Shown here one piece after another: positions 1 through 6,501 of a DNA stretch of 10,651 nucleotides. The notes under the pieces were generated by a model that saw only the letters and a program-made list of their open reading frames with translations, was not told where the DNA came from and made no database searches. Made by a program: the position numbers and the translations under genes. The stretch is from Actinomycetota bacterium (GTDB lineage: Bacteria > Actinomycetota > Actinomycetes > S36-B12), in the NCBI GenBank assembly GCA_009702725.1, contig WLHM01000021.1, forward strand, positions 1-10,651. Reading direction: 5' to 3'. The first letter of the stretch is position 1. Each line of letters begins with the position of its first letter.

Positions 1-1
1 G

Positions 2-229
2 ATGGCAACCGGTGACCTACTTATTGGCTGGTTACTCCTCCGCCAAGCCGAGGTGGCAGTTGCAGCTCTTGCAGCGGGCGCCTCAGATCGCGATCGACCC
101 TTCTATCTCGGAAAGATCGAGACAGCCAAGTGGTTCGCGCGCAATCGACTACCGCTACTGGCAGCCGAAAGGGCAGTGGCCGAAGCAACCACCCTTGAAG
201 TCATGGAACTGACCGAGGAATCCTTCTAA
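2..229 (+). CDS. Acyl-CoA dehydrogenase, C-terminal fragment (5' end outside window)
   Basis: This is the last 75 or so codons of a gene that begins before the window; the first visible ATG is probably an internal methionine. The peptide has a hydrophobic helix with GWLLLRQAEVA, then FYLGKIETAKWFARNRLPLL, and ends in MELTEESF. This matches the C-terminal helical extension (AcdH-C type) of large acyl-CoA dehydrogenases such as mycobacterial FadE5, which end in a very similar MELDEA-type tail. Such enzymes are cytoplasmic FAD-dependent enzymes that oxidise acyl-CoA to trans-2-enoyl-CoA. The catalytic and FAD-binding parts are not visible, so chain-length preference cannot be judged. The next gene starts 26 nt after the stop and seems to have its own promoter. 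The family call rests on a short segment recognised from memory. Confidence 0.72.
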   Translation: MATGDLLIGWLLLRQAEVAVAALAAGASDRDRPFYLGKIETAKWFARNRLPLLAAERAVAEATTLEVMELTEESF

Positions 230-243
230 GCCCCCAAGGCTCG

Positions 244-249
244 TAGAAT
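244..249 (+). promoter_or_regulatory. -10 element TAGAAT of a probably leaderless copC transcript
   Basis: TAGAAT differs from the sigma-70 consensus TATAAT at one base and ends exactly 6 nt before the ATG at 256. Transcription normally starts 6-7 nt after the -10, so the mRNA would begin at or next to the start codon. No Shine-Dalgarno sequence is present upstream of this ATG. Leaderless mRNAs with a TANNNT box at this distance are common in Actinomycetota. No good -35 is visible. The site lies between the acyl-CoA dehydrogenase stop and copC. Confidence 0.5.
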
Positions 250-255
250 AAGTGC

Positions 256-780
256 ATGCTATTGCGCCGCTTGTTTTTCGTTTTCGTTTTCGGCGCTCTC
301 GCCATGTTATTGGGTGTCACTACGGCAAGTGGGCACTCGCAGTTGGTTTCATCAGACCCCGCCGATGGTTCGGTGCTTAGTGCACCACCTACTCAGTTAG
401 TGCTGACTTTCAATGAGGCACTTCTTAAAGAAGCCGTAGATGTGGCGATCGCCAACGCCGCCGGAGATGTCGTCAGCGGCGACGTCGCCACGGTGGTGGG
501 CGCCATCGCGACCATCCCATGGCCGGCTGATTTGCCTCCCGATAATTACTCGGTTTCCTACCGAGTCGTCTCTGATGATGGGCATCCGATCACCGGCTCG
601 ATTGGGTTTTCCTACACGTCGAACAGCAACACGCCATCGGCCGCATCGCCCGAAGTAACGCCCGAAGTGTCGCCAACATCGGGTCCCGCAACCGGTTTCC
701 CAATAGGACTCGTTGGTCTAATTCTCGCTCTAGCCGCCACAATCACCGTCATCATTCTGGCAAGGCGCACACGTCGATGA
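256..780 (+). CDS. copC: CopC-domain periplasmic copper-binding protein with C-terminal membrane anchor
   Basis: The protein has 174 aa. Residues 1-26 are a signal peptide (basic LLRR, long hydrophobic core, cleavage expected at TASG/HSQL), which would leave His27 at the mature N-terminus. Residues 27-120 form a CopC beta-sandwich with the family motifs HSQLVSSDPADG and SDDGHPITGSIGF. His27, Asp108 and His110 match the Cu(II) site of CopC proteins (N-terminal His plus Asp-x-His). There is no Met-rich Cu(I) site, so this looks like a Cu(II)-only type. A Pro/Ser/Thr-rich linker (about 121-147) leads to a transmembrane helix (about 148-168) and a basic RRTRR end, so the domain is tethered outside the membrane. 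The stop overlaps the start of the copD-ctaG fusion (ATGA), which implies translational coupling. It probably binds and delivers copper outside the membrane. The family is clear; the physiological role is inferred. Confidence 0.9.
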   Translation: MLLRRLFFVFVFGALAMLLGVTTASGHSQLVSSDPADGSVLSAPPTQLVLTFNEALLKEAVDVAIANAAGDVVSGDVATVVGAIATIPWPADLPPDNYSVSYRVVSDDGHPITGSIGFSYTSNSNTPSAASPEVTPEVSPTSGPATGFPIGLVGLILALAATITVIILARRTRR

Positions 781-2810
781 GGCAGACAGCCACGGAGCGC
801 GCACCGCACAACACCACGGCGCCACCACTAGGTTTTGGTGCTATCTCCTTGCTTGCCGTTGCCCTGGTGGTGCTGGCGGTTTGCGCGCTCGCAGTTTCTT
901 TAGTGGTAACGGGCGGCGGGTATGAATCACCAGCCGCCGGGCTCTCAGATCCTGGCCCACTTGTTGCCTGGGGGGTTCCAACACTGCGCCTACTTACTGA
1001 AATCGCTGCCCTAGCAACTATTGGTTGGCTACTTGCTGCTTGCCTACTTGATCCGTCGGGTAAGGACGGTGTTATTTCTAGGGTGGGGCGATCAGATGCC
1101 GTTCGGGCCTCGATAGCCGCACTCATCTGGTCAGTACTAGCTCTGGCCCAGACGTTCTTCGTTCTCGCCAACATTCTTGGTATCACACTTAGCCAAGCGT
1201 TCAATCCTGCTATTTTCGCGACGTACGCGGGTGATATTCCGGCAACCCGCGCCCTGATGATAATGGCGCTGCTGGCCTTCATCGTCTCTTTCGGCGCGTT
1301 CATCACTTCAACCATCGGCGCTGAAGCCGGGTGGCTGATTGTTGCTTTGGTCGCGGTCTCGCTACCGGTGCTCGGTGGCCACGGCTCTGGCCTCGGTGAT
1401 CATGCGCTAGCCATTACCGCCGGCACTACCCATATTCTTGCGGCCGTCATTTGGGTCGGAGGCCTGATGGCGCTGGCACTTCATGCCGCCCGACGCGATG
1501 GATCCTTGCAGCAGTCACTTCAGCGATTCTCCGCAATTGCCCTCATCGCTATAACACTTTTAGCACTGAGTGGTATCGCGAATGCATACACGCGACTTGA
1601 GTCACTGGATCAGTTATTCAACACCGGCTACGGTCAAGTGGTTTTCACCAAAGCGCTACTGATCATCAGCCTTGGAATCATCGGCTGGGTGATGCGTCGA
1701 CGACTTATTTCGGGCCCCAAAAAAACCTTTGGGGTGGCCCTCTTCGCTCGAATTGCCGGGCTCGAACTAGTCATCATGATGATCGCTGTCGCCCTAGGCG
1801 TTTCTCTCGCTTCAAGTGCCTCACCGAGACTGCAAACACCATTCAACTCCTTTGGCGAAACGTTGCTCGGATTTGCCTACCCACCGCCACCGACCGTGCT
1901 CACCGTTGGCCTGGGTTTTCGCCTAGAGCCACTGTTTTTGACTCTCGGAATCGTTGGCGCAGCGCTCTATTGCATCGGCGTAGCGCGCCTTCGAAAGCGC
2001 GGGGATAAATGGCCTTGGGGTCGGCTAATAGCTTGGTTACTTGGCATCGGCATCATGATTTGGTGCACGAACGGAGGTATTGCTACTTACTCGCAGGTTT
2101 CAGTTGGCCTCCACATGTTTCAACACATGACCTTGACAATGCTGGCTCCAATCATGTTGGTGCTTGGCGCCCCGGCGACACTGGCCCTGCGCGCAATAAA
2201 GCCCGGCAAAGGCTTCGACCGCGGCCCACGTGAGTGGCTCCTGTGGCTTTTGCAAAGTTGGGTAACCCGGATAGCAACCAACCCTTTCTTTGTGTTTTTC
2301 ATTTATGTAATCGGGTTGTATGGCCTCTACATGACCCCACTCTTCGGCTGGCTGATGGGCAGTCACGCCGGCCACGTTGTCATGCAACTTCATTTCTTGG
2401 CTGCTGGTTACCTGTTTTATTGGATACTAATCGGCATTGACCCTCGGCCCAAACCACTGCCTTACTGGGCACGCCTACTCATATTGATGCTGGCGCTATC
2501 TGTACATGGATTCTTCGCGGTAGCGATGCTGATGTCCTCGACACCTTTGGCAATTGAGTGGTACGGCGTGGTGCAGCCAGATTGGATTGTTGATCCTCTC
2601 CGTGACACCTTGGTAGGTGCTCAGGTGGCGTGGGGGTTATCTGAGATCCCCACCACCATTGTTTTGATTGTTATTGCGGTGCAATGGTCGCGAAGCGATG
2701 AGCGTGAAGCAAGACGGTCTGACCGAAAAGCTGAGCGCGATGGCGGAGTCGAACTAGCTCGGTATAACGAGCGCTTTGCCCGCTTGGCTGAACGCGATGA
2801 ACAGGGCTAA
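777..2810 (+). CDS. CopD-CtaG fusion: copper membrane protein / cytochrome c oxidase assembly factor
   Basis: The protein has 677 aa and is almost entirely hydrophobic, with roughly 14-16 membrane segments by eye. The N-terminal half (about 110-345) is CopD-like, with the His-rich stretch GGHGSGLGDHALAITAGTTH (His202, His209, His219) followed by W-V-G-G-L. The C-terminal half (about 415-640) is a Caa3_CtaG domain with VGLHMFQHM (His446, His450), SHAGHVVMQLHF (His530, His533, His539) and SVHGFFAVAMLM (His577, Met584, Met586), all plausible copper ligands. CtaG-type proteins help insert Cu(B) in cytochrome oxidase; CopD acts in copper transport with CopC. The same fusion and size are known in mycobacteria (Rv0102-like). 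The tail after about 637 is charged and cytoplasmic. The ATG overlaps the copC stop, and the next gene starts 9 nt downstream. The domain calls are firm; the copper route is inferred. Confidence 0.92.
   Translation: MRQTATERAPHNTTAPPLGFGAISLLAVALVVLAVCALAVSLVVTGGGYESPAAGLSDPGPLVAWGVPTLRLLTEIAALATIGWLLAACLLDPSGKDGVISRVGRSDAVRASIAALIWSVLALAQTFFVLANILGITLSQAFNPAIFATYAGDIPATRALMIMALLAFIVSFGAFITSTIGAEAGWLIVALVAVSLPVLGGHGSGLGDHALAITAGTTHILAAVIWVGGLMALALHAARRDGSLQQSLQRFSAIALIAITLLALSGIANAYTRLESLDQLFNTGYGQVVFTKALLIISLGIIGWVMRRRLISGPKKTFGVALFARIAGLELVIMMIAVALGVSLASSASPRLQTPFNSFGETLLGFAYPPPPTVLTVGLGFRLEPLFLTLGIVGAALYCIGVARLRKRGDKWPWGRLIAWLLGIGIMIWCTNGGIATYSQVSVGLHMFQHMTLTMLAPIMLVLGAPATLALRAIKPGKGFDRGPREWLLWLLQSWVTRIATNPFFVFFIYVIGLYGLYMTPLFGWLMGSHAGHVVMQLHFLAAGYLFYWILIGIDPRPKPLPYWARLLILMLALSVHGFFAVAMLMSSTPLAIEWYGVVQPDWIVDPLRDTLVGAQVAWGLSEIPTTIVLIVIAVQWSRSDEREARRSDRKAERDGGVELARYNERFARLAERDEQG
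1712..1740 (+). other. Intragenic GC-rich hairpin with an A7 run inside copD-ctaG
   Basis: CCCCAAA (1715-1721) pairs perfectly with TTTGGGG (1728-1734) around a 6-nt loop. The stem can be extended by GGG (1712-1714) with CCC (1738-1740) across a 3-nt TGG bulge. Seven consecutive A residues (1719-1725) lie in the 3' side of the left arm and the loop. The segment is in frame and encodes SGPKKTFGVA, between membrane segments of the CopD half. It could be a pause or slippage site, or simply a chance result of the codons; I see nothing to show a function. Confidence 0.35.
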
Positions 2811-2819
2811 CATTTGTGA

Positions 2820-3575
2820 GTGCATCGGTTACTGATCACCGCCATGGCTCTCCTACTGGGACTGGCTCCCGGGGCAAGTGCGGCGCAGCCAGAAACGCCT
2901 GAGTGGTTCCCCACTCAGCTGGCACATATCGGTAATTCAAATCAAGTCATTGTGGTGACTGCATCAAAGTGGTCAGCGACCGAAGGCACCCTTCGCGCCT
3001 TTGAGCGTTCAGCTAGCGGCAAATGGGTTCAGGTGCTTGACGCCACCCATGCGCAGTTGGGCTACGGAGGGCTTGTGAAGGCCGATGAGCGTCAGCAAGG
3101 CACCGGCAAAACCCCAACCGGCACCTTTGCAATTGATACAGCATTCGGCAGGCTTCCTGACCCCGGGACCGCATTGCCCTATACCAAATTCGACCGTAAC
3201 GATGCCTGGACTTACAACCCGAAGCAGCCCGCTACCTACAACCTCTTTCAGGATGCAGCTGTGAGGTGGGAAGGCTACGGAAACTACGTTGAGAGACTTT
3301 GGCAATACGGGGAGCAATACAACTATGTAGCGGTGCTTGACTTCAACTTGCCCAAGGGGGAGGTAACCGTCGGCCCCAACGGCATCCGCCGTACTTCGCC
3401 ACCCGCTGATACTCGCCGTGGTGGCGGTATTTTTTTGCACGTGAGTAACGGGGGTAAGACAGCCGGGTGCATCGCGATCGCCCAATCACGAATGGCCCAA
3501 ATAATGAAGTGGCTAGATCCAGAGCAACGTCCGGTGATTGTTATCGGTACGCTCGCAACTATCGACCAGATGTAG
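2820..3575 (+). CDS. Secreted L,D-transpeptidase (YkuD-type catalytic domain)
   Basis: The protein has 251 aa. Residues 1-21 form a signal peptide ending in GASA, so the enzyme acts outside the membrane. The rest is one YkuD/ErfK-type domain of the subgroup with a GTGKTPTGTF signature (residues 94-103) and the catalytic segment IFLHVSNGGKTAGCIAI, with His207 and nucleophile Cys217. The active-site form is TAGC rather than the SHGC of classical mycobacterial Ldt proteins; this subgroup normally has it. Such enzymes make 3-3 cross-links in peptidoglycan or attach proteins to it. No LysM, Ig-like or other cell-wall-binding domain is present. The GTG start at 2820 is preceded by only a weak ribosome site and lies 9 nt after the copD-ctaG stop, so co-transcription is likely. 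The domain call is strong; the physiological substrate is unknown. Confidence 0.87.
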   Translation: MHRLLITAMALLLGLAPGASAAQPETPEWFPTQLAHIGNSNQVIVVTASKWSATEGTLRAFERSASGKWVQVLDATHAQLGYGGLVKADERQQGTGKTPTGTFAIDTAFGRLPDPGTALPYTKFDRNDAWTYNPKQPATYNLFQDAAVRWEGYGNYVERLWQYGEQYNYVAVLDFNLPKGEVTVGPNGIRRTSPPADTRRGGGIFLHVSNGGKTAGCIAIAQSRMAQIMKWLDPEQRPVIVIGTLATIDQM

Positions 3576-3582
3576 TACCTAG

Positions 3583-4365
3583 TTAACGTAATCTAATGTC
3601 TTTAAGTGCCGGGAACGTCTTCCTCCACTTTTCCGGCAATTCGGGATCAACCTCGACATAGATTATTTCCTCATTGCTACCACCACGGGCAACAACCGAA
3701 CCTTTCGGGTCAATCACACAGGAGTGGCCGCCTAATTCAATACCAGGTTGAGCGCCCACCTCATTGCATGCGATTACCCACGCTTGGTTTTCAATTGCCC
3801 GGGCTTGGGTCAAAACATCCCAATGCTCAATTCGCGGAGTGGGCCAACCTGAGGTGACAACAAAAGTAGTTGCTCCGCCTTCGGTCAGCGCCCTGAAAAG
3901 TTCGGGGAAACGCAGGTCGTAGCAGGTGGCTAGACCGGTCGCGCCAAGTGGAGTATCGACAACTACGAGCTCCTCACCACTACTCATTAAAGTTGTCTCA
4001 CCCCCTTCAAAACCAAATAGGTGGATCTTTCGATATGTTGCACGAAGGTCACCCTGCGGTGAAAAAAGCACACTGGTGTTGTAGTACGAACCATCATCGA
4101 CTTCGCAAAATGATCCGCCATGCAACCAAATACCATGTTGTTTGGCCAAAGCAGCCATATCGGTAACTAGCGGGCCGTTGATCGGTTGCGCATGCTCACG
4201 TGCCGCCTCGATATCAAACGCCCCCACATGCCACAACTCAGGTAACACGACGAATTGTGCTTTCGTTGCCGCCTTGGATATCAGTTTCAGGGCGTGCGGA
4301 ACGCGTTCATAAATCGGGTCGGCCGACGTACAGTTGAGTTGAATCAATGCCACTGTGACGCTCAC
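3583..4365 (-). CDS. Carbon-nitrogen hydrolase (nitrilase superfamily, Nit2/omega-amidase-like)
   Basis: The protein has 260 aa, the usual length for a single-domain member. The Glu-Lys-Cys triad is complete: Glu43 in VLPELW, Lys113 in YRKIHLFGFE, and nucleophile Cys148 in TCYDLRFPELFR. The YRKIHLF and CYDLRFPELFR forms resemble the Nit/omega-amidase branch, which hydrolyses omega-amides of keto acids or deaminated glutathione. Since the neighbouring MDMPI-family gene suggests a mycothiol-using host, the exact substrate here should be left open. There is no signal peptide, so it is cytoplasmic. The GTG start is chosen because the family N-terminus (VTVALIQLN) follows directly and a -10-like box lies 6 nt upstream. 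Its 3' end faces the transpeptidase gene with a 7-nt gap, and its 5' end faces the MDMPI-family gene. Confidence 0.88.
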   Translation of the reverse strand: MSVTVALIQLNCTSADPIYERVPHALKLISKAATKAQFVVLPELWHVGAFDIEAAREHAQPINGPLVTDMAALAKQHGIWLHGGSFCEVDDGSYYNTSVLFSPQGDLRATYRKIHLFGFEGGETTLMSSGEELVVVDTPLGATGLATCYDLRFPELFRALTEGGATTFVVTSGWPTPRIEHWDVLTQARAIENQAWVIACNEVGAQPGIELGGHSCVIDPKGSVVARGGSNEEIIYVEVDPELPEKWRKTFPALKDIRLR

Positions 4366-4371
4366 AACCTA

Positions 4372-4377
4372 ACCTTA
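4372..4377 (-). promoter_or_regulatory. Possible -10 element TAAGGT for a leaderless amidohydrolase transcript
   Basis: Read on the minus strand, TAAGGT (TANNNT form) is followed by six bases (TAGGTT) and then the GTG start at 4365. This is the same spacing seen upstream of copC. There is no good Shine-Dalgarno sequence, although the AGG-containing bases here could be read as a weak one. The -35 is not clear: TGTCAA lies 15 nt upstream, which is shorter than usual. Confidence 0.35.
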
Positions 4378-4392
4378 CCGGCCGCCCAGTAC

Positions 4393-4398
4393 TTGACA
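4393..4398 (+). promoter_or_regulatory. -35 hexamer TTGACA upstream of the MDMPI-family gene
   Basis: A perfect TTGACA sits 43 nt before the GTG at 4442, in the 76-nt divergent gap. The -10 partner is uncertain: TACACT (4413-4418) gives a 14-nt spacer, and TTTTAA (4418-4423) gives 19 nt. Both are outside the usual 16-18 nt, so the promoter is plausible but not secure. Confidence 0.35.
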
Positions 4399-4432
4399 CC
4401 CCGATCTGCGATTACACTTTTAACACCGCGTT

Positions 4433-4437
4433 AGGAG
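4433..4437 (+). promoter_or_regulatory. Shine-Dalgarno AGGAG that fixes the GTG start at 4442
   Basis: AGGAG lies four bases upstream of GTG 4442. It is one of only two clear Shine-Dalgarno sequences in the window and supports the GTG as the true start, since no ATG in the same frame lies nearby. Confidence 0.6.
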
Positions 4438-4441
4438 ACTA

Positions 4442-5266
4442 GTGAAGACTGCATTTACCAAAGCTGAGTTAATCGGGGCATCCCTCGAAGGCCTAACTCA
4501 GGTAGCTGATCTGGTTAGCCCGCTATCGGATGACCAGTGGCACGCCGACACCCCATGCCCTGGCTGGCAGGTGGCAGATGTTGTCGCCCACCTTGCAGAT
4601 TTCGAATCTTTCCTGAGCGGCAACCCGCGGGCTGTTGTTGAGCCTAACTGGGCTAACTTGCCGCACGTGTTAAGCGAAACCGGAAAGTTCATCGAAATTG
4701 GGGTGCAGGCACGGCGCGATTATACAAAAACCGAGCTGGTTGCAGAGTTGCGCGAACTCATCGAGGTGCGTCGCACAATCTTGAACACTGATACCGGCGA
4801 CTTGAACAGCCAGGTGCGAGGTCCATTCGGTGGGCCAATAACTCTTGAAAGAGCGCTAACGATGCGCGGATTCGACACCTGGATACATGAGCAAGATATT
4901 CGCGATGCCATCGGGCAACCGGGGGGCTGGAGCGGCTTGCCTTTTGAAGTTGCGTTAAGTACGTTGATAAGTGCCCTTCCGGTGGTCTGGGGGAAGAACT
5001 CCAAGCCACCCGTGAATGCAGTACTAAAAGTCGTTATTAGCGACCTAGCGAGCGAAGTGTTAGTCCGTTTAGATGATGACGGCCGCGCCCGTTTCATCGA
5101 AGTAGGGGAGCCCACGGTCCAACTAACAATTTCTGTTAGCGATCTAGTGCACCTCATGTGCGGGCGAGTTGACGCAAATAACCCAGAATTCTTGGAGCGG
5201 ATAGACGTGACCGGGCCTGATGAATTGGTTCAACGGTTAATTGTTGGCATGGTTGTTACTCCGTAG
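4442..5266 (+). CDS. Maleylpyruvate isomerase family (mycothiol-dependent, DinB-fold) protein
   Basis: The protein has 274 aa and is cytoplasmic. The N-terminal part (about 8-155) is an MDMPI_N/DinB-like helical bundle with the family signature TPCPGWQVADVVAHL and a second conserved helix MRGFDTWIHEQDIR. By comparison with the characterised corynebacterial enzyme (zinc held by two His and a Glu), the metal ligands here should be His50, Asp145 and His149; Asp replaces Glu at the middle position. The C-terminal part (about 195-270) resembles the SCP2-like second domain of these proteins. The family includes mycothiol-dependent isomerases and transferases and many members without known substrate. 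No gentisate or other aromatic catabolism gene is in the window, so a true maleylpyruvate isomerase role is not supported. Its last 11 nt overlap the convergent E2 gene. Confidence 0.82.
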   Translation: MKTAFTKAELIGASLEGLTQVADLVSPLSDDQWHADTPCPGWQVADVVAHLADFESFLSGNPRAVVEPNWANLPHVLSETGKFIEIGVQARRDYTKTELVAELRELIEVRRTILNTDTGDLNSQVRGPFGGPITLERALTMRGFDTWIHEQDIRDAIGQPGGWSGLPFEVALSTLISALPVVWGKNSKPPVNAVLKVVISDLASEVLVRLDDDGRARFIEVGEPTVQLTISVSDLVHLMCGRVDANNPEFLERIDVTGPDELVQRLIVGMVVTP

Positions 5267-6500
5267 CCCGCTCCATAAGAATTTCAACGGTAGGGTCGGC
5301 GAGGAAATTCGCCATACTCACTAGGGCTCTTGACCCAAGTGCTCCATCGATAACGCGGTGGTCGAAAGACATCGAAAGCTGCATGATGGGGCGCACTGAC
5401 ACCACGCCGTCAACAACCCATGGCCTATCCAGAATTCGACCGACTGCCAAAATTGCTGATTCCCCCGGATTGATGATCGGGGTACCACCATCGACACCGA
5501 AAACACCAACATTGGTTATCGTGATAGTGCCACCGGTGAGATCGGCAGGAGTACTGCGACCGGCGCGCGCGGTTTCGATAAGCGTGTGAATACTGCGGGC
5601 GAGTTCTGGTAATTCCATCGCACCAGCGGACTTAACCGACGGCACCAGTAATCCACGCGGTGTGTCAGCCGCAATACCAAGGTGAACATCTTGGTGGGTC
5701 AAAATATCCGCGCCCTCGGAAGTCTCTAGCCAGGTTGAATTGATTCTTGGGTACTTCTTAACCGATTGAATAACAGCAGCCGCCACAATCGTTAACGGCG
5801 TCACCCTAATTCCTTCAAATGCCCCGTGACTGCGTAGCCTCGCGACCAGCTCAAGGGTGCGAGACACATCGACTTCGACCCATTCAGTCACATGTGGCGC
5901 CGTGAAGGCTGAACGCACCATGGCATCTGCCATTGCTCGCTGCACTCCACGCACAGGTTGACGATCAGCACCGACCGAAGGTGCCTTTCCCTGATTGGGG
6001 GCATGACCATTTTGTGCTGACCCCAGCACATCCTCGCGCGTTATTACTCCACCAACTCCTGTTGGCGTCACCGAATCCAAGGCCACACCAAGATCCTTAG
6101 CCAACTTGCGCACTAGTGGCTTAGCCCTAGCCGACGTTGCGGTTGCTGCTACTTGAGCCTGCTGGACATCAGTTTTGCGCGGCCTACGTCGGATTTCATG
6201 ATCTACTTTGACTCCATAGCCAACCAGTACCGGTTCACGATCCTCAGTTTTAGCGGTCACCAAGATGGTTACGATCGGCGAGCCCACCGGAACAATTTCA
6301 CCTTCAGGAACATGAAGGGTTTCGATCGATCCGGCATACGGGCATGGGAGTTCGACAACCGCTTTGGCGGTCTCAATTTCTACGATGACCTGATTGACCG
6401 AGACACTATCGCCGGGGCGCACCCGCCACTTGACGATTTCGGCTTCTGTCAAACCCTCACCTACATCGGGTAAATTGAATACCTGCTGCTGGCCGGTCAT
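5256..6500 (-). CDS. bkdC: Dihydrolipoamide acyltransferase (E2) of a branched-chain 2-oxoacid dehydrogenase complex
   Basis: The protein has 414 aa with the full E2 layout. Residues 5-80 are one lipoyl domain with the lipoylated lysine Lys46 in EIETAKAVVELP. A linker containing the LVGYG motif typical of actinobacterial E2 proteins follows. Residues about 125-160 are the peripheral subunit-binding domain (KPLVRKLAKDLGV, then VGGVITREDVL). Residues about 180-410 are the catalytic acyltransferase domain with SMSFDHRVIDGA, where His381 and Asp385 are catalytic. It moves the acyl group from the E1-bound intermediate to CoA and forms the core of the complex. The ATG follows the E1beta stop by a single base (TGAaATG), with GAGG overlapping the end of E1beta, so the two are coupled. 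The branched-chain specificity is inferred from E1alpha and gene order; pyruvate cannot be excluded. Confidence 0.9.
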   Translation of the reverse strand: MTGQQQVFNLPDVGEGLTEAEIVKWRVRPGDSVSVNQVIVEIETAKAVVELPCPYAGSIETLHVPEGEIVPVGSPIVTILVTAKTEDREPVLVGYGVKVDHEIRRRPRKTDVQQAQVAATATSARAKPLVRKLAKDLGVALDSVTPTGVGGVITREDVLGSAQNGHAPNQGKAPSVGADRQPVRGVQRAMADAMVRSAFTAPHVTEWVEVDVSRTLELVARLRSHGAFEGIRVTPLTIVAAAVIQSVKKYPRINSTWLETSEGADILTHQDVHLGIAADTPRGLLVPSVKSAGAMELPELARSIHTLIETARAGRSTPADLTGGTITITNVGVFGVDGGTPIINPGESAILAVGRILDRPWVVDGVVSVRPIMQLSMSFDHRVIDGALGSRALVSMANFLADPTVEILMERATE

Positions 6501-6501
6501 T

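Noticed and set aside
229..241. Possible terminator after the acyl-CoA dehydrogenase (AGCC-5 nt-GGCT)
   Set aside because: The stem is only 4 bp and no T-run follows it, so it would not act as an intrinsic terminator.
273..291. Tandem GTTTTC-like repeats in the copC signal peptide
   Set aside because: Only about three imperfect copies, explained by Phe/Val codons of the hydrophobic core; 6-bp units would not shift the frame, so phase variation is unlikely.
752..1315. Long antisense open frame (187 codons) opposite the start of copD-ctaG
   Set aside because: Its peptide is Ala/Ser/Thr-rich, low in complexity and matches no family, while the opposite strand encodes a clear membrane protein. 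It is a shadow of that frame.
3009..3485. Antisense open frame (158 codons) opposite the L,D-transpeptidase
   Set aside because: No recognisable domain, and the other strand carries the catalytic His/Cys motif of a known family.
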